Below, piece after piece: positions 55,874 to 64,000 of a stretch of 64,000 bases of DNA. This DNA comes from JACJYM01 sp965230495 (GTDB taxonomy: Bacteria > Bacteroidota > Bacteroidia > Chitinophagales > Saprospiraceae), in assembly GCA_965230495.1 (NCBI GenBank), contig CBDDLC010000002.1, forward strand, positions 62,001-126,000, in the 5' to 3' direction. The position numbers and the translations under genes were made by a program. How positions within the stretch are numbered: the first letter of the stretch is position 1; each line of letters begins with the position of its first letter. The notes under the pieces were generated by a model. It was not told the origin of the DNA. It was given only the letters and a program-made list of their open reading frames with translations, and ran no database searches.

Positions 55874-56752
55874 TTATTTTTTACTGGCCAGAAACAAATA
55901 TTCCTTTTCTTCTTCACTCAAACTATCGTAACCTTTCTGACTTATTTTATCCAATATTTGATCAATTCTTTCTTGCGTTGTATCATCCGAGAATTTCTTT
56001 TGGGACTTTTTATTAGCCTTTTGCTTATGCACTACGGTCATGTTACGAGTTTCGTTTTTAGGAGTAAACAAGTTTTTGAAACTCCAAAACTTCTCTGTAA
56101 GGTCAAGCCCATTTCTCAAGTTATAGACAAATAGTAGTGCAAATGCTATGCCACTGATTCTAGCAATATAGGTTGATTGAGCACCTTGGTTAAAAACACC
56201 CAGTATCATTAAAAGAATCAAAATACCGACTATAAATTTAATTTTAACATCACCTAATAAAAGTAATCTTACACTATAATCCGGGGCCACCATAGCTCCA
56301 ACAACGGCAATGCATAATATAGAAGGCAATGATTCCATTAAGTATACGGATGGGCTGGCTATAAATGAATTGAAAATAATAAATGTAATACCGCTTAAAA
56401 TACCTGACATAATGAACAAGGGTAAGATGCGATGATCACCCATCAAATCTCCGGTAATTCTACCAAACATATGAAGAAGAAGACCTGCAAATAAAAGGCT
56501 CCAAAAACTAGTATTGATGAACATATAGGTAATTAGAGTCCAAGGTCTAAATAATAGTCCTTTGAAAGTAGAAGGAAGAGCTAGAATGTCCACTATGCGA
56601 TCATAGAAAGACAGCCCCTCCACACTATGGGGGACAATCGCTTTTATAAGTATCATCACTAGCGACGCTATCACCATAACATAAAGTAACTTGGTCACGG
56701 TATGGCCAAAGCGATAGTTTGACTTTAAATCTTGAAGTATTGATTTAAACAC
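55874..56752 (-). CDS. Rhomboid-like protein lacking the catalytic dyad
   Basis: The 292-residue product has six or seven hydrophobic helices and the rhomboid-like RPWTLITYMF segment, plus a helical C-terminal tail (LDKISQKGYDSLSEEEK) seen in other Bacteroidota rhomboids. The catalytic GxSG motif is missing: the corresponding helix reads ESLPSILCIAV. The HxGG histidine aligns with Arg198 (ARISG), where the neighbouring rhomboid has His175 (AHVGG). The HxxxN pair of TM2 is also absent. It is therefore a probable pseudo-protease, perhaps acting as a chaperone or partner for the active rhomboid encoded 17 bp upstream. Confidence 0.8.
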   Translation of the reverse strand: MFKSILQDLKSNYRFGHTVTKLLYVMVIASLVMILIKAIVPHSVEGLSFYDRIVDILALPSTFKGLLFRPWTLITYMFINTSFWSLLFAGLLLHMFGRITGDLMGDHRILPLFIMSGILSGITFIIFNSFIASPSVYLMESLPSILCIAVVGAMVAPDYSVRLLLLGDVKIKFIVGILILLMILGVFNQGAQSTYIARISGIAFALLFVYNLRNGLDLTEKFWSFKNLFTPKNETRNMTVVHKQKANKKSQKKFSDDTTQERIDQILDKISQKGYDSLSEEEKEYLFLASKK

Positions 56753-56769
56753 AAGTAGTTTTTTTTAAT

Positions 56770-57357
56770 TTAACGTAGATTGGCTTTTTTCCATATCAAT
56801 ACAAGTAAAAAACCAACTATTGCACCCCCAACATGTGCTAAATGAGCAATGCCAGGCATCAAACCCATAAAGGTTGCTATCAAGGATAACACGAGAATTC
56901 CACCCACCAGATATTTAGCCTTAATGGGAATGGGTATGAACATCAGCATCAGTTCTACATTAGGAAACATAGTGGCAAACGCGGCAGTTACTCCAAAAAT
57001 AGCTCCTGATGCACCTACTAATCCTCCTGCAGAAGAAATAACCAATAAATGAAGAATGGCGGCTCCCAATCCAGAGAGCATGTATAAAATGAAAAACCTT
57101 TTACTACCGAGTCCATGTTCGACCATCGGACCCAAAAAATACAGCCCCAACATGTTAAATAACAAGTGATTGAAATTTGCATGATTAAACATGGAAGTAA
57201 TAACTTGCAATGGCTTAAATGCTCCCGTTTTGGGATGGAATAACGTAAAATATTCCATTAAGGCAGGACTGCCATTAAAAATAATGTGTACTATCACAAA
57301 AATAAGAATATTGATGATGAGTAGGTGTTTCACTACATCTGTCACTCTAGGGAACAT
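56770..57357 (-). CDS. Rhomboid-family intramembrane serine protease
   Basis: A compact six-helix rhomboid of 195 residues. The catalytic pair is Ser117 in GASGAIFG and His175 in AHVGG, with the supporting HANFNHLLFN motif in TM2 (His64, Asn68). Rhomboids cleave membrane proteins within or near their transmembrane segment. It starts 5 bp after mutL and is followed by a second, apparently inactive rhomboid-like gene. Substrates are unknown. Confidence 0.93.
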   Translation of the reverse strand: MFPRVTDVVKHLLIINILIFVIVHIIFNGSPALMEYFTLFHPKTGAFKPLQVITSMFNHANFNHLLFNMLGLYFLGPMVEHGLGSKRFFILYMLSGLGAAILHLLVISSAGGLVGASGAIFGVTAAFATMFPNVELMLMFIPIPIKAKYLVGGILVLSLIATFMGLMPGIAHLAHVGGAIVGFLLVLIWKKANLR

Positions 57358-57362
57358 AAGGA

Positions 57363-59168
57363 TTAATTAAACTTTTTTACTAAATCTTCTAATGTAATAC
57401 TAACGAAACACTTTTTACCTGTAGGTCCGGTTACAGGAGCTTTACAAGCAAATAACTGATCGATGATCTCTTTCATTTCCTTAACTGATAATGTTTTACC
57501 TTTTTTAATACTAGCAGAAACAGCAAATGATCTAGAAATGTTTTCGTCAATACCCAGTTGCAATTCTATATTATCCTTGTACTGGCTTAAGGTGGTTTCT
57601 ATTAAATCCGACAAAGGTACATTTTGGGTAAAATGTGCTGGAATTCCATTGACAATAAAGGTATTGTCACCAAAGTGATTAATTTCGAATCCAAATTTAT
57701 GTAGTTTCGGAAGAATTACTTTTAGAAGCTCTGCTTCGGACCTTTCTACCTCTATGGTTTGAGCGAATAATTGTTTTTGTGTCATTGGTGCGTTTGATTC
57801 CAATTGAGACAGATATTTTTCATATAGTATTCTTCGATGAGCGGTTTGTTGGTCAATGAGCATCATGCCAGACTTTATCTGAGTCACTATGTATGACTGA
57901 TGTAATTGAAAAGGGTCTTTTGAATCATAGGCGGTAAAAGTTTCGCCAATGTTTTTTTCGCTAATGCTACTTTCTAAGGTTAGTGACTGATCTTGAGGTG
58001 GTATTCTGTTTTTTTCAACCTCTAATCCTTCGTACATTTTTTGCCAGGATTTGAGATTGTCTTTTTCCAATACACTCATTTCCTTTCTATAGGTGTTTGA
58101 ATCCCAAGCAGCGGAAGGCTTACTTTCGGAATGCCGCAATCCAAAATTTACATTCGAATTGAAATCAATTGACTGCATACTGTATTGGCCAATGGCTTGT
58201 TTTACAGCAACTTTCACATAGTTATAAATCAACCGTTCATCCTCGAACTTAATCTCTGTTTTAGTTGGATGAACATTGATATCGATTTTTGAAGGATCTA
58301 ATTCTATATTTATGACATAAAATGGATGATATTCACTGCCAATAATATTCTCAAAGGCAATTTTCACGGCATGGGAAAGGTAAGGACTCTTTATGAATCT
58401 CTTATTAACAAAGAAATATTGCTCCCCTTTAGTCTTTTTCGCATACTCGGGCTTTCCGATAAAACCGTTTAGTTTGAAATCTTTGGCACTTTGATCCAGA
58501 GAAACTACTTTTTCCGAATAGTTTTTACCAAAGATATTGACAATACGTTGTTTTAGATTTCCAGAATTTAATCGATAAGATTCATTACCGTTATTATAAA
58601 AAAAGAAAGCAATTTCAGAATTTGCCAACGCAGTTCTTAAAAACTCCTGACTAATGTATTTTAATTCAACTGCATCTGTTTTTAAAAATTTCCTTCGAGC
58701 AGGAACATTAAAGAATAGATTCTTGACACTAATGTTCGTTCCATTTACCGTAGTGGTGCCTTCTTGTTTAACCAGATTCGAACCCTCTATGATAATGGAG
58801 GTGCCGACTTCATCATTAGACTGCTTGGTAATTAGTTCTATTCTGGCGATTGCGGCTATGGAAGCAAGTGCTTCGCCTCTAAAGCCCATAGTTTTAATAG
58901 AAAAAAGATCATTGGCTTCACTTATTTTAGAGGTGGCATGCCTTTCAAAACACATTCTTGCATCTGTTTGAGACATACCTTTGCCATTATCTACTACTTG
59001 AATAAGTGTCTTTCCGGCATCTTTAATGATAAGTTTGATTTCCGTACTTCCTGCATCCAGCGAGTTTTCAATCAATTCTTTAACGACGGAGGCTGGTCGC
59101 TGGATTACTTCACCTGCAGCAATTTGATTCGCAATATTATCAGGCAAAAGATGAATAATGTCACCCAT
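57363..59168 (-). CDS. mutL: DNA mismatch repair protein MutL
   Basis: The 601-residue product has the GHKL ATPase motifs (ELIENSLDAG, VVDNGKGM, TMGFRGEAL) and the MutL signature GFRGEAL. The C-terminal dimerisation domain starts around 410. Where endonuclease-active MutL has DQHAxxE, this one has DQQTAHR (439-445), followed by Glu450. The CPHGRP motif is replaced by GPTGKKCF (581-588). It is thus predicted to lack nicking activity, like E. coli MutL. It heads, after one small gene, the rhomboid/EEP operon. Confidence 0.95.
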   Translation of the reverse strand: MGDIIHLLPDNIANQIAAGEVIQRPASVVKELIENSLDAGSTEIKLIIKDAGKTLIQVVDNGKGMSQTDARMCFERHATSKISEANDLFSIKTMGFRGEALASIAAIARIELITKQSNDEVGTSIIIEGSNLVKQEGTTTVNGTNISVKNLFFNVPARRKFLKTDAVELKYISQEFLRTALANSEIAFFFYNNGNESYRLNSGNLKQRIVNIFGKNYSEKVVSLDQSAKDFKLNGFIGKPEYAKKTKGEQYFFVNKRFIKSPYLSHAVKIAFENIIGSEYHPFYVINIELDPSKIDINVHPTKTEIKFEDERLIYNYVKVAVKQAIGQYSMQSIDFNSNVNFGLRHSESKPSAAWDSNTYRKEMSVLEKDNLKSWQKMYEGLEVEKNRIPPQDQSLTLESSISEKNIGETFTAYDSKDPFQLHQSYIVTQIKSGMMLIDQQTAHRRILYEKYLSQLESNAPMTQKQLFAQTIEVERSEAELLKVILPKLHKFGFEINHFGDNTFIVNGIPAHFTQNVPLSDLIETTLSQYKDNIELQLGIDENISRSFAVSASIKKGKTLSVKEMKEIIDQLFACKAPVTGPTGKKCFVSITLEDLVKKFN

Positions 59169-59176
59169 GAATATGC

Positions 59177-59497
59177 TTATTTCGACATTTGTTGCACAAA
59201 GTTAAGAATCGTATCTGACAACAATAGCGAATATGTAACGGCTGTCAGTAAAATGATGATCGCAAACAGCCTTATGTTGGAATTACGACGTCTATCGGAA
59301 ACAGATTCTTGAGGCTTTACTCCAGCTCGTTTTCTCATATTATAGATAATCCTCTGCTTCATTTGTTCTTCTTCTGACAAGTTAGGGTTATCTCTTCCTA
59401 ATATGTTGTCCAACTTTTCTTTTACAGGATCGTAGTATAACGGAGTGTAACTAAATGTTTTGTTTTTTGTTTTTCCTCCAAATCCAAATAATGCCAT
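59177..59497 (-). CDS. Conserved small membrane protein upstream of mutL
   Basis: A 106-residue protein: a basic, Tyr-rich start (MALFGFGGKTKNKTFSYTP), a charged middle (DNPNLSEEEQMKQRI) and one C-terminal transmembrane helix (about 77-98). Similar small proteins sit next to mutL or riboflavin genes in Bacteroidota and are sometimes mislabelled riboflavin synthase subunit beta; no such domain is visible. Function unknown. First gene of the operon; mutL starts 8 bp later. Confidence 0.75.
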   Translation of the reverse strand: MALFGFGGKTKNKTFSYTPLYYDPVKEKLDNILGRDNPNLSEEEQMKQRIIYNMRKRAGVKPQESVSDRRRNSNIRLFAIIILLTAVTYSLLLSDTILNFVQQMSK

Positions 59498-59685
59498 ATT
59501 CCTCTGTTCATTTAAAATAGATCAAATAATCATTTAATCTCGTTTAATTTTAAAAATACTAAAACTAGTTCAGAAAAGAAAATATATTTGTCGACCCTAA
59601 AAAATCTAATTTTTAGAGTTTGGCTTATTTTTTGCACTTAAGGTGTAGACAATGAAGCGATTGTGTAAATCCTATAATTAAAGAC

Positions 59686-60267
59686 ATGTTAAAAATTAGA
59701 TTAATAATATTTTTTTGTTTTGCCCTTGCCTCTTTTGCAATCGGTCAGTCAGGTGCAAATGCTTATGTTGGACTTGGAGTGGCAAGTACCAAAGATAACA
59801 ATGTAACTGCTGATGGAGAACAACATAGTGGCTATATTGTAGGATTAGATGCACGCTTAGCGGGTGAAGATATGTATTTTATTATCGGAGGACAATATGC
59901 TACCATTTCTATGTTTTCTGAAGAATCACTTTCTTTTTTTTCCAGTGAGAACAAGTTGAGTATGATCAAAGGTAGAATAGGAGTAGGTTTTGGATTGGCT
60001 TCATTTTCCGAATCGATAAAACTTAGAAGCAAGATACTTGGATCGTTTGATATGATAATGGACAATGATGACACAGGGCGACCGGATAATTTGGTTGGAT
60101 ATGACAAAATCAACGATGGTTATTTAGGATTGGTTTCGGGGCTTGGATTAGATATTGGAATATTTACGGTTGATTTAGAGTATGAATACTCTGTTCTCAA
60201 TGTTTTTTTCGAACAGGATGATACCAAATATAATTACTTCACACTTACTGCAGGTGTAAGATTTTAA
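59686..60267 (+). CDS. Small outer-membrane beta-barrel protein
   Basis: A 193-residue protein with a signal peptide ending FAIGQ. The mature part is a chain of amphipathic strands with Asp/Asn turns (YVGLGVASTKD, YFIIGGQYATISM, IKGRIGVGFGL), ending in FTLTAGVRF, with the final Phe needed for barrel assembly. It probably forms an 8- or 10-stranded barrel. A TATATTTG -7 candidate lies at 59583-59590. No specific role can be assigned. Confidence 0.75.
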   Translation: MLKIRLIIFFCFALASFAIGQSGANAYVGLGVASTKDNNVTADGEQHSGYIVGLDARLAGEDMYFIIGGQYATISMFSEESLSFFSSENKLSMIKGRIGVGFGLASFSESIKLRSKILGSFDMIMDNDDTGRPDNLVGYDKINDGYLGLVSGLGLDIGIFTVDLEYEYSVLNVFFEQDDTKYNYFTLTAGVRF

Positions 60268-60362
60268 TAGTTACTGATAGCATTAATTTGGTCCGAATTC
60301 TATAATTATCCATCGATTATTAATAGGGTTGTTACCAATTGTTTCATACCTTTATTCTCGTT

Positions 60363-61589
60363 ATGAATAGGGATTTGGTATTGTTAGAAAAACTGGAAAA
60401 GGAACTTAGTCTTAAGCAGCTTCAGATCAAAAGTTTATTGACTATAACTCAGGCCATTAATGACAATGTTTCAACAGAAGGCCTGTTCAATATGTATAAA
60501 AGCTTCCTAAGCTGGGAGATGGGGATTGAAAAAATGGCATTATTTGCTTGTTCAGAAGATAGATGGAAGTGTGTAAGCCAGATTAACTTTGAAGTAGATG
60601 ATCATCAGACCTTTATTGATAATTTCACAAAATACAAAAGGCTTCATACGGTTAGAGATGATGAAAAAAGTGCACTGAGCATTTTTGATATAATAATACC
60701 CGTATATCATAAGGAGCAGGCAATAGCATACGCTCTTATAGGAGGGATGAAGAATAAGGAGGATATCTATAATAAAATCCAATTTATTACTACGATAACC
60801 AATATTATAGCGGTGGCTATAGAAAACAAAAGACTCTTCAATAAACAGTTAGAACAAAAACTATATACCAAGGAATTGGAATTGGCAAAGGAAGTACAGA
60901 GAATGTTGATTCCTGATGAACTTCCTACAAAGGCAGGTTATGCTCTTTCTAAGATATATATGCCTCATTTAGAGGTGGGAGGTGATTATCTTGATTACAT
61001 ACGATTTTCGGATACTAGGTTTGCTTTTTGTATTGCAGATATCTCAGGAAAAGGAGTGGCAGCGGCCTTACTAATGGCAAATTTTCAAGCCATTCTGCAG
61101 AGTTTAATTCATCAGTATAGAGATTTAGAAACAATAGTTTTTGCTTTAAATCAGGCTGTTCATCGGATTACTAAGAGTGATAAATACATTACCTTTTTTA
61201 TTGGAGAGGTGAATACACAGACTAAAACCCTTAAGTTTGTAAACGCAGGCCATTATCCGCCTTTATTGTATACAAATGGTGAGATAAGTAGACTCAAGTC
61301 AACTTGTACCGTTATAGGGGCATTTGAAAACTTACAGAATATTAAAGAGGAGCAAATCGAATTAGAAGGAGATTCAATGATTCTGACTTTTACTGATGGA
61401 TTGGCCGATTTAAAAAATGATTCGGATGTTTATTTTGAGGAGGAAGAACTGGAAGATTTTCTGAGTAAAAATCATGAGTTAAATCCTAATGAATTTAATA
61501 ATGATCTATTGCTTAAAATAGACGAATACCGAGGACTACAAAATATCAATGACGATATAGCAGTACTGACTTGTAAAGTATTTAAATAG
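60363..61589 (+). CDS. GAF-SpoIIE (PP2C-type) serine phosphatase
   Basis: The start at 60363 (ATG) is preferred over an upstream TTG. The 408-residue cytoplasmic protein has a GAF-like sensor region (about 25-165), a short helix, then a SpoIIE/RsbU phosphatase domain. That domain has GGDYLDYI and ADISGKGVAAALLMA for metal binding, NAGHYPPLL, FTDGLADL and the final NDDIAVLT. Such enzymes dephosphorylate anti-anti-sigma proteins or signalling partners. No anti-sigma or STAS protein is nearby. It heads a four-gene overlapping operon with TM2-TPR, CBS and BamA-like proteins. Confidence 0.9.
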   Translation: MNRDLVLLEKLEKELSLKQLQIKSLLTITQAINDNVSTEGLFNMYKSFLSWEMGIEKMALFACSEDRWKCVSQINFEVDDHQTFIDNFTKYKRLHTVRDDEKSALSIFDIIIPVYHKEQAIAYALIGGMKNKEDIYNKIQFITTITNIIAVAIENKRLFNKQLEQKLYTKELELAKEVQRMLIPDELPTKAGYALSKIYMPHLEVGGDYLDYIRFSDTRFAFCIADISGKGVAAALLMANFQAILQSLIHQYRDLETIVFALNQAVHRITKSDKYITFFIGEVNTQTKTLKFVNAGHYPPLLYTNGEISRLKSTCTVIGAFENLQNIKEEQIELEGDSMILTFTDGLADLKNDSDVYFEEEELEDFLSKNHELNPNEFNNDLLLKIDEYRGLQNINDDIAVLTCKVFK

Positions 61590-61590
61590 T

Positions 61591-62382
61591 ATGACAAATT
61601 ACAGATATAGAAAACCTAAGAGCAAAATATTGGCTGGAATCATAGCTTTGTTTTTTGGAGGGTTTGGTATCCACAAGTTTTATCTTCGTGAGCCGGGTGT
61701 GGGTATATTTTATATATTCTTGTTTTTTATGACATCTAAGTTTTTTCCGGTTTCTTCTATACTTGGGATCTTTGATGCCATTCGGATCTTCAATATGAGC
61801 GATGCTCAGTTTGATGCTGTTTATAATAAAGGTGTCATTCAAAAAAGACCAAATTTTAGAGGACGACGTAATAAACCAGTGCATAGGAGACAGGAGAAAC
61901 CTGTGAAAAGGAGAAATATCCCTAAGAATAATCCTTTTATAAAAAGTGGACTAGCCAAATATAAAGAATTTGATTTAGAAGGGGCAATAGCCGATTTTAA
62001 TAATGCTTTGAATATTGATAATGACAATATAGCCGTACACTTTAATCTGGCATGTGCTTATTCCTTAACAGAACAGAAGGAGAAGGGCTTTAGACATCTG
62101 AGAAGAGCGGTGGAGCTTGGATTTAAGGATTTTGAGAAAATTCGTTCGCATGATGATTTGGCATTTTTGAGAATACAAAAAGAGTTTGAAGCTTTTGAAA
62201 AAAGTGGATTTAAACAGTGGAGTAGTAACGAAAAAGGAACAAAAGAAGTATTTAATGAAGAGAAGCAGATGGATGACGTTTTATTGTCTCAATTGAACAA
62301 ATTATCAGAATTAAGGAAGAAAGGCATACTATCTGAGAGAGAATTTGAGTTAGAGAGAAGAAAATTGCTTAGAAACGGATGA
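61591..62382 (+). CDS. TM2-TPR-SHOCT membrane protein
   Basis: A 263-residue protein with three parts. A TM2 domain sits at the N-terminus (ILAGIIALFFGGFGIHKFYL, then a second helix and IFDAIRIFNM). A basic linker (NKPVHRRQEKPVKRR) leads to one or two TPR-like helices (ALNIDNDNIAVHFNLACAYSL). A short SHOCT-type end follows (LNKLSELRKKGILSEREFEL). It links the membrane to cytoplasmic partners. It begins 1 bp after the phosphatase stop and overlaps the CBS gene by 4 bp. It may be an adaptor in the same pathway. Confidence 0.85.
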   Translation: MTNYRYRKPKSKILAGIIALFFGGFGIHKFYLREPGVGIFYIFLFFMTSKFFPVSSILGIFDAIRIFNMSDAQFDAVYNKGVIQKRPNFRGRRNKPVHRRQEKPVKRRNIPKNNPFIKSGLAKYKEFDLEGAIADFNNALNIDNDNIAVHFNLACAYSLTEQKEKGFRHLRRAVELGFKDFEKIRSHDDLAFLRIQKEFEAFEKSGFKQWSSNEKGTKEVFNEEKQMDDVLLSQLNKLSELRKKGILSEREFELERRKLLRNG

Positions 62383-63041
62383 TGGTAGCCAATCAATTAT
62401 TATCTGATATATTGTCACCTTTAAGAACTTCTGACACAGGAGAGCAGGCCTTAACAATGATGAATTTATATCATGTCAGGCATCTACCTATTGTTAATAA
62501 TGAAGAATTGTTGGGAACGATAAGTGAAGAAGATATTCTGGACCATGACCTTAACGAATCCATTGGGTCTTACAGATTATCTTTATTTAAGGCTTTTGGG
62601 AAAGATTCTGACCACCTTTTCGAACTGATGACTATAATGGCAAAAAATCAATTAACGGTATTGCCGATTGTAGATGATAAGCATCACTATTTAGGTTTGG
62701 TGAGTGAGGAAGAGTTATTTCAGATTTTTGCTAAAGAGTATGCCTTTACGGAGACAGGAAGTATTTTAGTAATAAAGACTACCAGATACAATTACTCTAT
62801 GTCAGAAATAGCCAGATGCATAGAATCAGAGGGAGGGACCATACTTTCTTCTTTTATAAGCTCTGACAGCCATCCAGAAAATCTTTACATTACGATAAAA
62901 ACTAATCTAATTGATACTTCAAGAACGATATCCTCATTGGAAAGATTTGGATATAAGATTGAAGCTTTTTTTGGAGAAACACATCAAGATGATGATCTTC
63001 GTAACAGATACGAATCGTTAATGAAATATCTGGATGTATAG
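62379..63041 (+). CDS. CBS-pair protein with ACT-like C-terminus
   Basis: The 220-residue product has two tandem CBS domains (about 8-60 and 75-125; HVRHLPIVNNEELLGTISEEDI and LTVLPIVDDKHHYLGLVSEEEL), which usually bind adenosine nucleotides. A C-terminal region (about 135-205) with SILVIKTTRYNYSMSEIARCIESEGG resembles an ACT-like regulatory fold. It is translationally coupled on both sides (ATGA overlap upstream, 8-bp overlap with the BamA-like gene). A nucleotide-sensing switch is the natural reading; the output is unknown. Confidence 0.88.
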   Translation: MMVANQLLSDILSPLRTSDTGEQALTMMNLYHVRHLPIVNNEELLGTISEEDILDHDLNESIGSYRLSLFKAFGKDSDHLFELMTIMAKNQLTVLPIVDDKHHYLGLVSEEELFQIFAKEYAFTETGSILVIKTTRYNYSMSEIARCIESEGGTILSSFISSDSHPENLYITIKTNLIDTSRTISSLERFGYKIEAFFGETHQDDDLRNRYESLMKYLDV

Positions 63042-64000
63042 GATTGTATTTCTAATTATTACTTATAATTTTCTTGGATCATTATCAGCTCAGCTTGATT
63101 TTGGTATTGTGCGTAATATAGTCGTTGAGGGCAATAAGAAGACAAAGACTTTTATCATATTACGCGAGTTGGATATCAATATTGGAGACACATTGTTGCT
63201 TACTGAAATGCATCAGATTATCAGTGAAAATAATTTGAGGATAATAAGTACAGGTCTTTTCAATGATTCAAAATACAATATCAAAAACTGGGATACTGAA
63301 ACAGGATATCTGGATGTGATTTTCAGAGTAGAAGAAAGTTGGTATTTATATCCGGCACCTATTTTTGAATTGGCGGATAGAAGTTTTAATGTATGGTGGC
63401 AAGAACAAAACAGGTCTTTCGATAGGGTAAATTATGGACTTAGACTAGATCATTTAAACACTACCGGACGAAAGGATAGACTAAAGTTAAAGGCTCAGTT
63501 TGGCTATACACGAAAATTTGAAATCAAATATGAATATCCTTATATTAATGATAATTGGGGAGTTCAGGGAGAAATAACTTATTCTGATAATAAGGAGTTA
63601 GGTTATAGAACAGAGAACAACAAGCCCGTTTTTTATCAGGACGAGACCGAAAAGCTATTGTTGTTTAGATTATATATGTCCTTATCTGCGAGTAATAGAT
63701 TTGGAATTTTTAACTATCATTATTTAAAACTAAGTTTGAATAACAATTGGATAGACACCATTGTAGCCGATTTAAATCCTGATTACTTTTTGGACGGTCG
63801 TGTGAGAAATAAGTTTTTCGAATTGGAGTATAATTATGAATACGATCGCAGACAATTAGTACAATATCCACAGGGTGGCTACAAGTTATTTGCCACAGTA
63901 AAAAAATCCGGGCTTGGTATATTTGATTACTATAACAACCTTTCTGTCTCCGTAGGAGGAGAGTATCATCATAAATTATTTGGTAGACTAATATTAGGTG
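63034..64000 (+). CDS. BamA/TamA-family outer-membrane protein with a single POTRA domain, 3' end outside window
   Basis: This frame opens at ATG 63034, overlapping the CBS stop, with signal peptide MYRIVFLIITYNFLGSLSAQ. The first 322 residues are visible. A single POTRA-like domain (about 21-105; IVRNIVVEGNKKTKTFIILRELDI and VIFRVEESWYLYPAP) is followed at once by beta-barrel strands (NTTGRKDRLKLKAQFGYTRKFEIKYEYPYI), as in surface-antigen/Omp85 proteins. BamA of the essential machinery has five POTRA domains, so this is a smaller paralogue, perhaps closer to TamA-like or specialised exporters. The rest of the barrel is outside the window. Confidence 0.85.
   Translation, partial: MYRIVFLIITYNFLGSLSAQLDFGIVRNIVVEGNKKTKTFIILRELDINIGDTLLLTEMHQIISENNLRIISTGLFNDSKYNIKNWDTETGYLDVIFRVEESWYLYPAPIFELADRSFNVWWQEQNRSFDRVNYGLRLDHLNTTGRKDRLKLKAQFGYTRKFEIKYEYPYINDNWGVQGEITYSDNKELGYRTENNKPVFYQDETEKLLLFRLYMSLSASNRFGIFNYHYLKLSLNNNWIDTIVADLNPDYFLDGRVRNKFFELEYNYEYDRRQLVQYPQGGYKLFATVKKSGLGIFDYYNNLSVSVGGEYHHKLFGRLILG

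Noticed and set aside
58765..58790. GATTCGAACC looks like the T-arm of a tRNA gene
   Set aside because: It encodes residues EGSNLV of mutL on the minus strand, and no matching acceptor, D-arm or anticodon stem surrounds it.

Overview
This is a 64 kb AT-rich chromosomal window from a member of the Bacteroidota. The evidence is a SprB-like repeat protein with a CHU_C-type (type B) type IX secretion tail, type A sorting tails, DUF1800/DUF1501 partners, a LytS/LytTR pair, a Rho with a long basic linker, and -7 boxes of the form TATCTTTG. The mix of large secreted repeat proteins suggests the Saprospiria/Chitinophagia side of the phylum, but that placement is a guess. I see no rRNA, tRNA, CRISPR array, insertion sequence or prophage.

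Layout. 1-3 kb: the 5' part of a PaaE-like flavoprotein reductase, a secreted FG-GAP/ASPIC lipoprotein ending in a His-rich tail, and rpsT with its own promoter and terminator. 3.3-6 kb: sucA. 6-9.8 kb: a LytS-type sensor kinase and LytTR regulator, transcribed away from a 9.4 kb cassette (10.1-19.5 kb) of three exported proteins: a predicted outer-membrane barrel, an 1836-residue surface protein and a fibronectin-III protein. 19.7-31.3 kb: a lipoprotein, a clan GH-A-like secreted glycosidase, an EF-G-like GTPase, a SprB-like adhesin and two tandem arylsulfotransferase-like proteins. 31.4-34.4 kb: a lipoprotein, an envelope histidine kinase and an OmpR-family regulator. 34.4-42.3 kb: information-processing genes (HAD phosphatase, rnpA, rpmH, rho, then topoisomerase IV parC-parE). 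42.3-48.7 kb: a four-gene export operon (DUF1800, DUF1501, PA14/discoidin-like protein, small coiled-coil tail protein). 49-53.7 kb: rny, zapA with a coiled-coil partner, and pheT. 53.8-59.5 kb: a Kazal lipoprotein facing a compact mutL/rhomboid/rhomboid-like/EEP/DUF4197 operon. 59.7-64 kb: a small barrel protein, then an overlapping operon of a SpoIIE-type phosphatase, a TM2-TPR-SHOCT protein, a CBS protein and a single-POTRA BamA-like protein cut by the window end.

Most of the window is housekeeping. The least explained parts are the three-gene surface cassette with its divergent two-component system, the DUF1800/DUF1501 operon and the phosphatase/CBS/BamA-like operon. Several familiar enzymes have altered active sites: a rhomboid-like protein without its catalytic dyad, an arylsulfotransferase copy that has lost several histidines, a MutL without its endonuclease motifs, and an EF-G-like factor without the catalytic histidine.

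Three start sites were moved from the longest frame because a -7 promoter box overlaps the upstream codon (rpsT, the zapA partner, DUF1800). Others were moved to give proper signal peptides or family-standard N-termini. rpmH (51 residues) and the two edge-truncated genes were found by reading the raw sequence.
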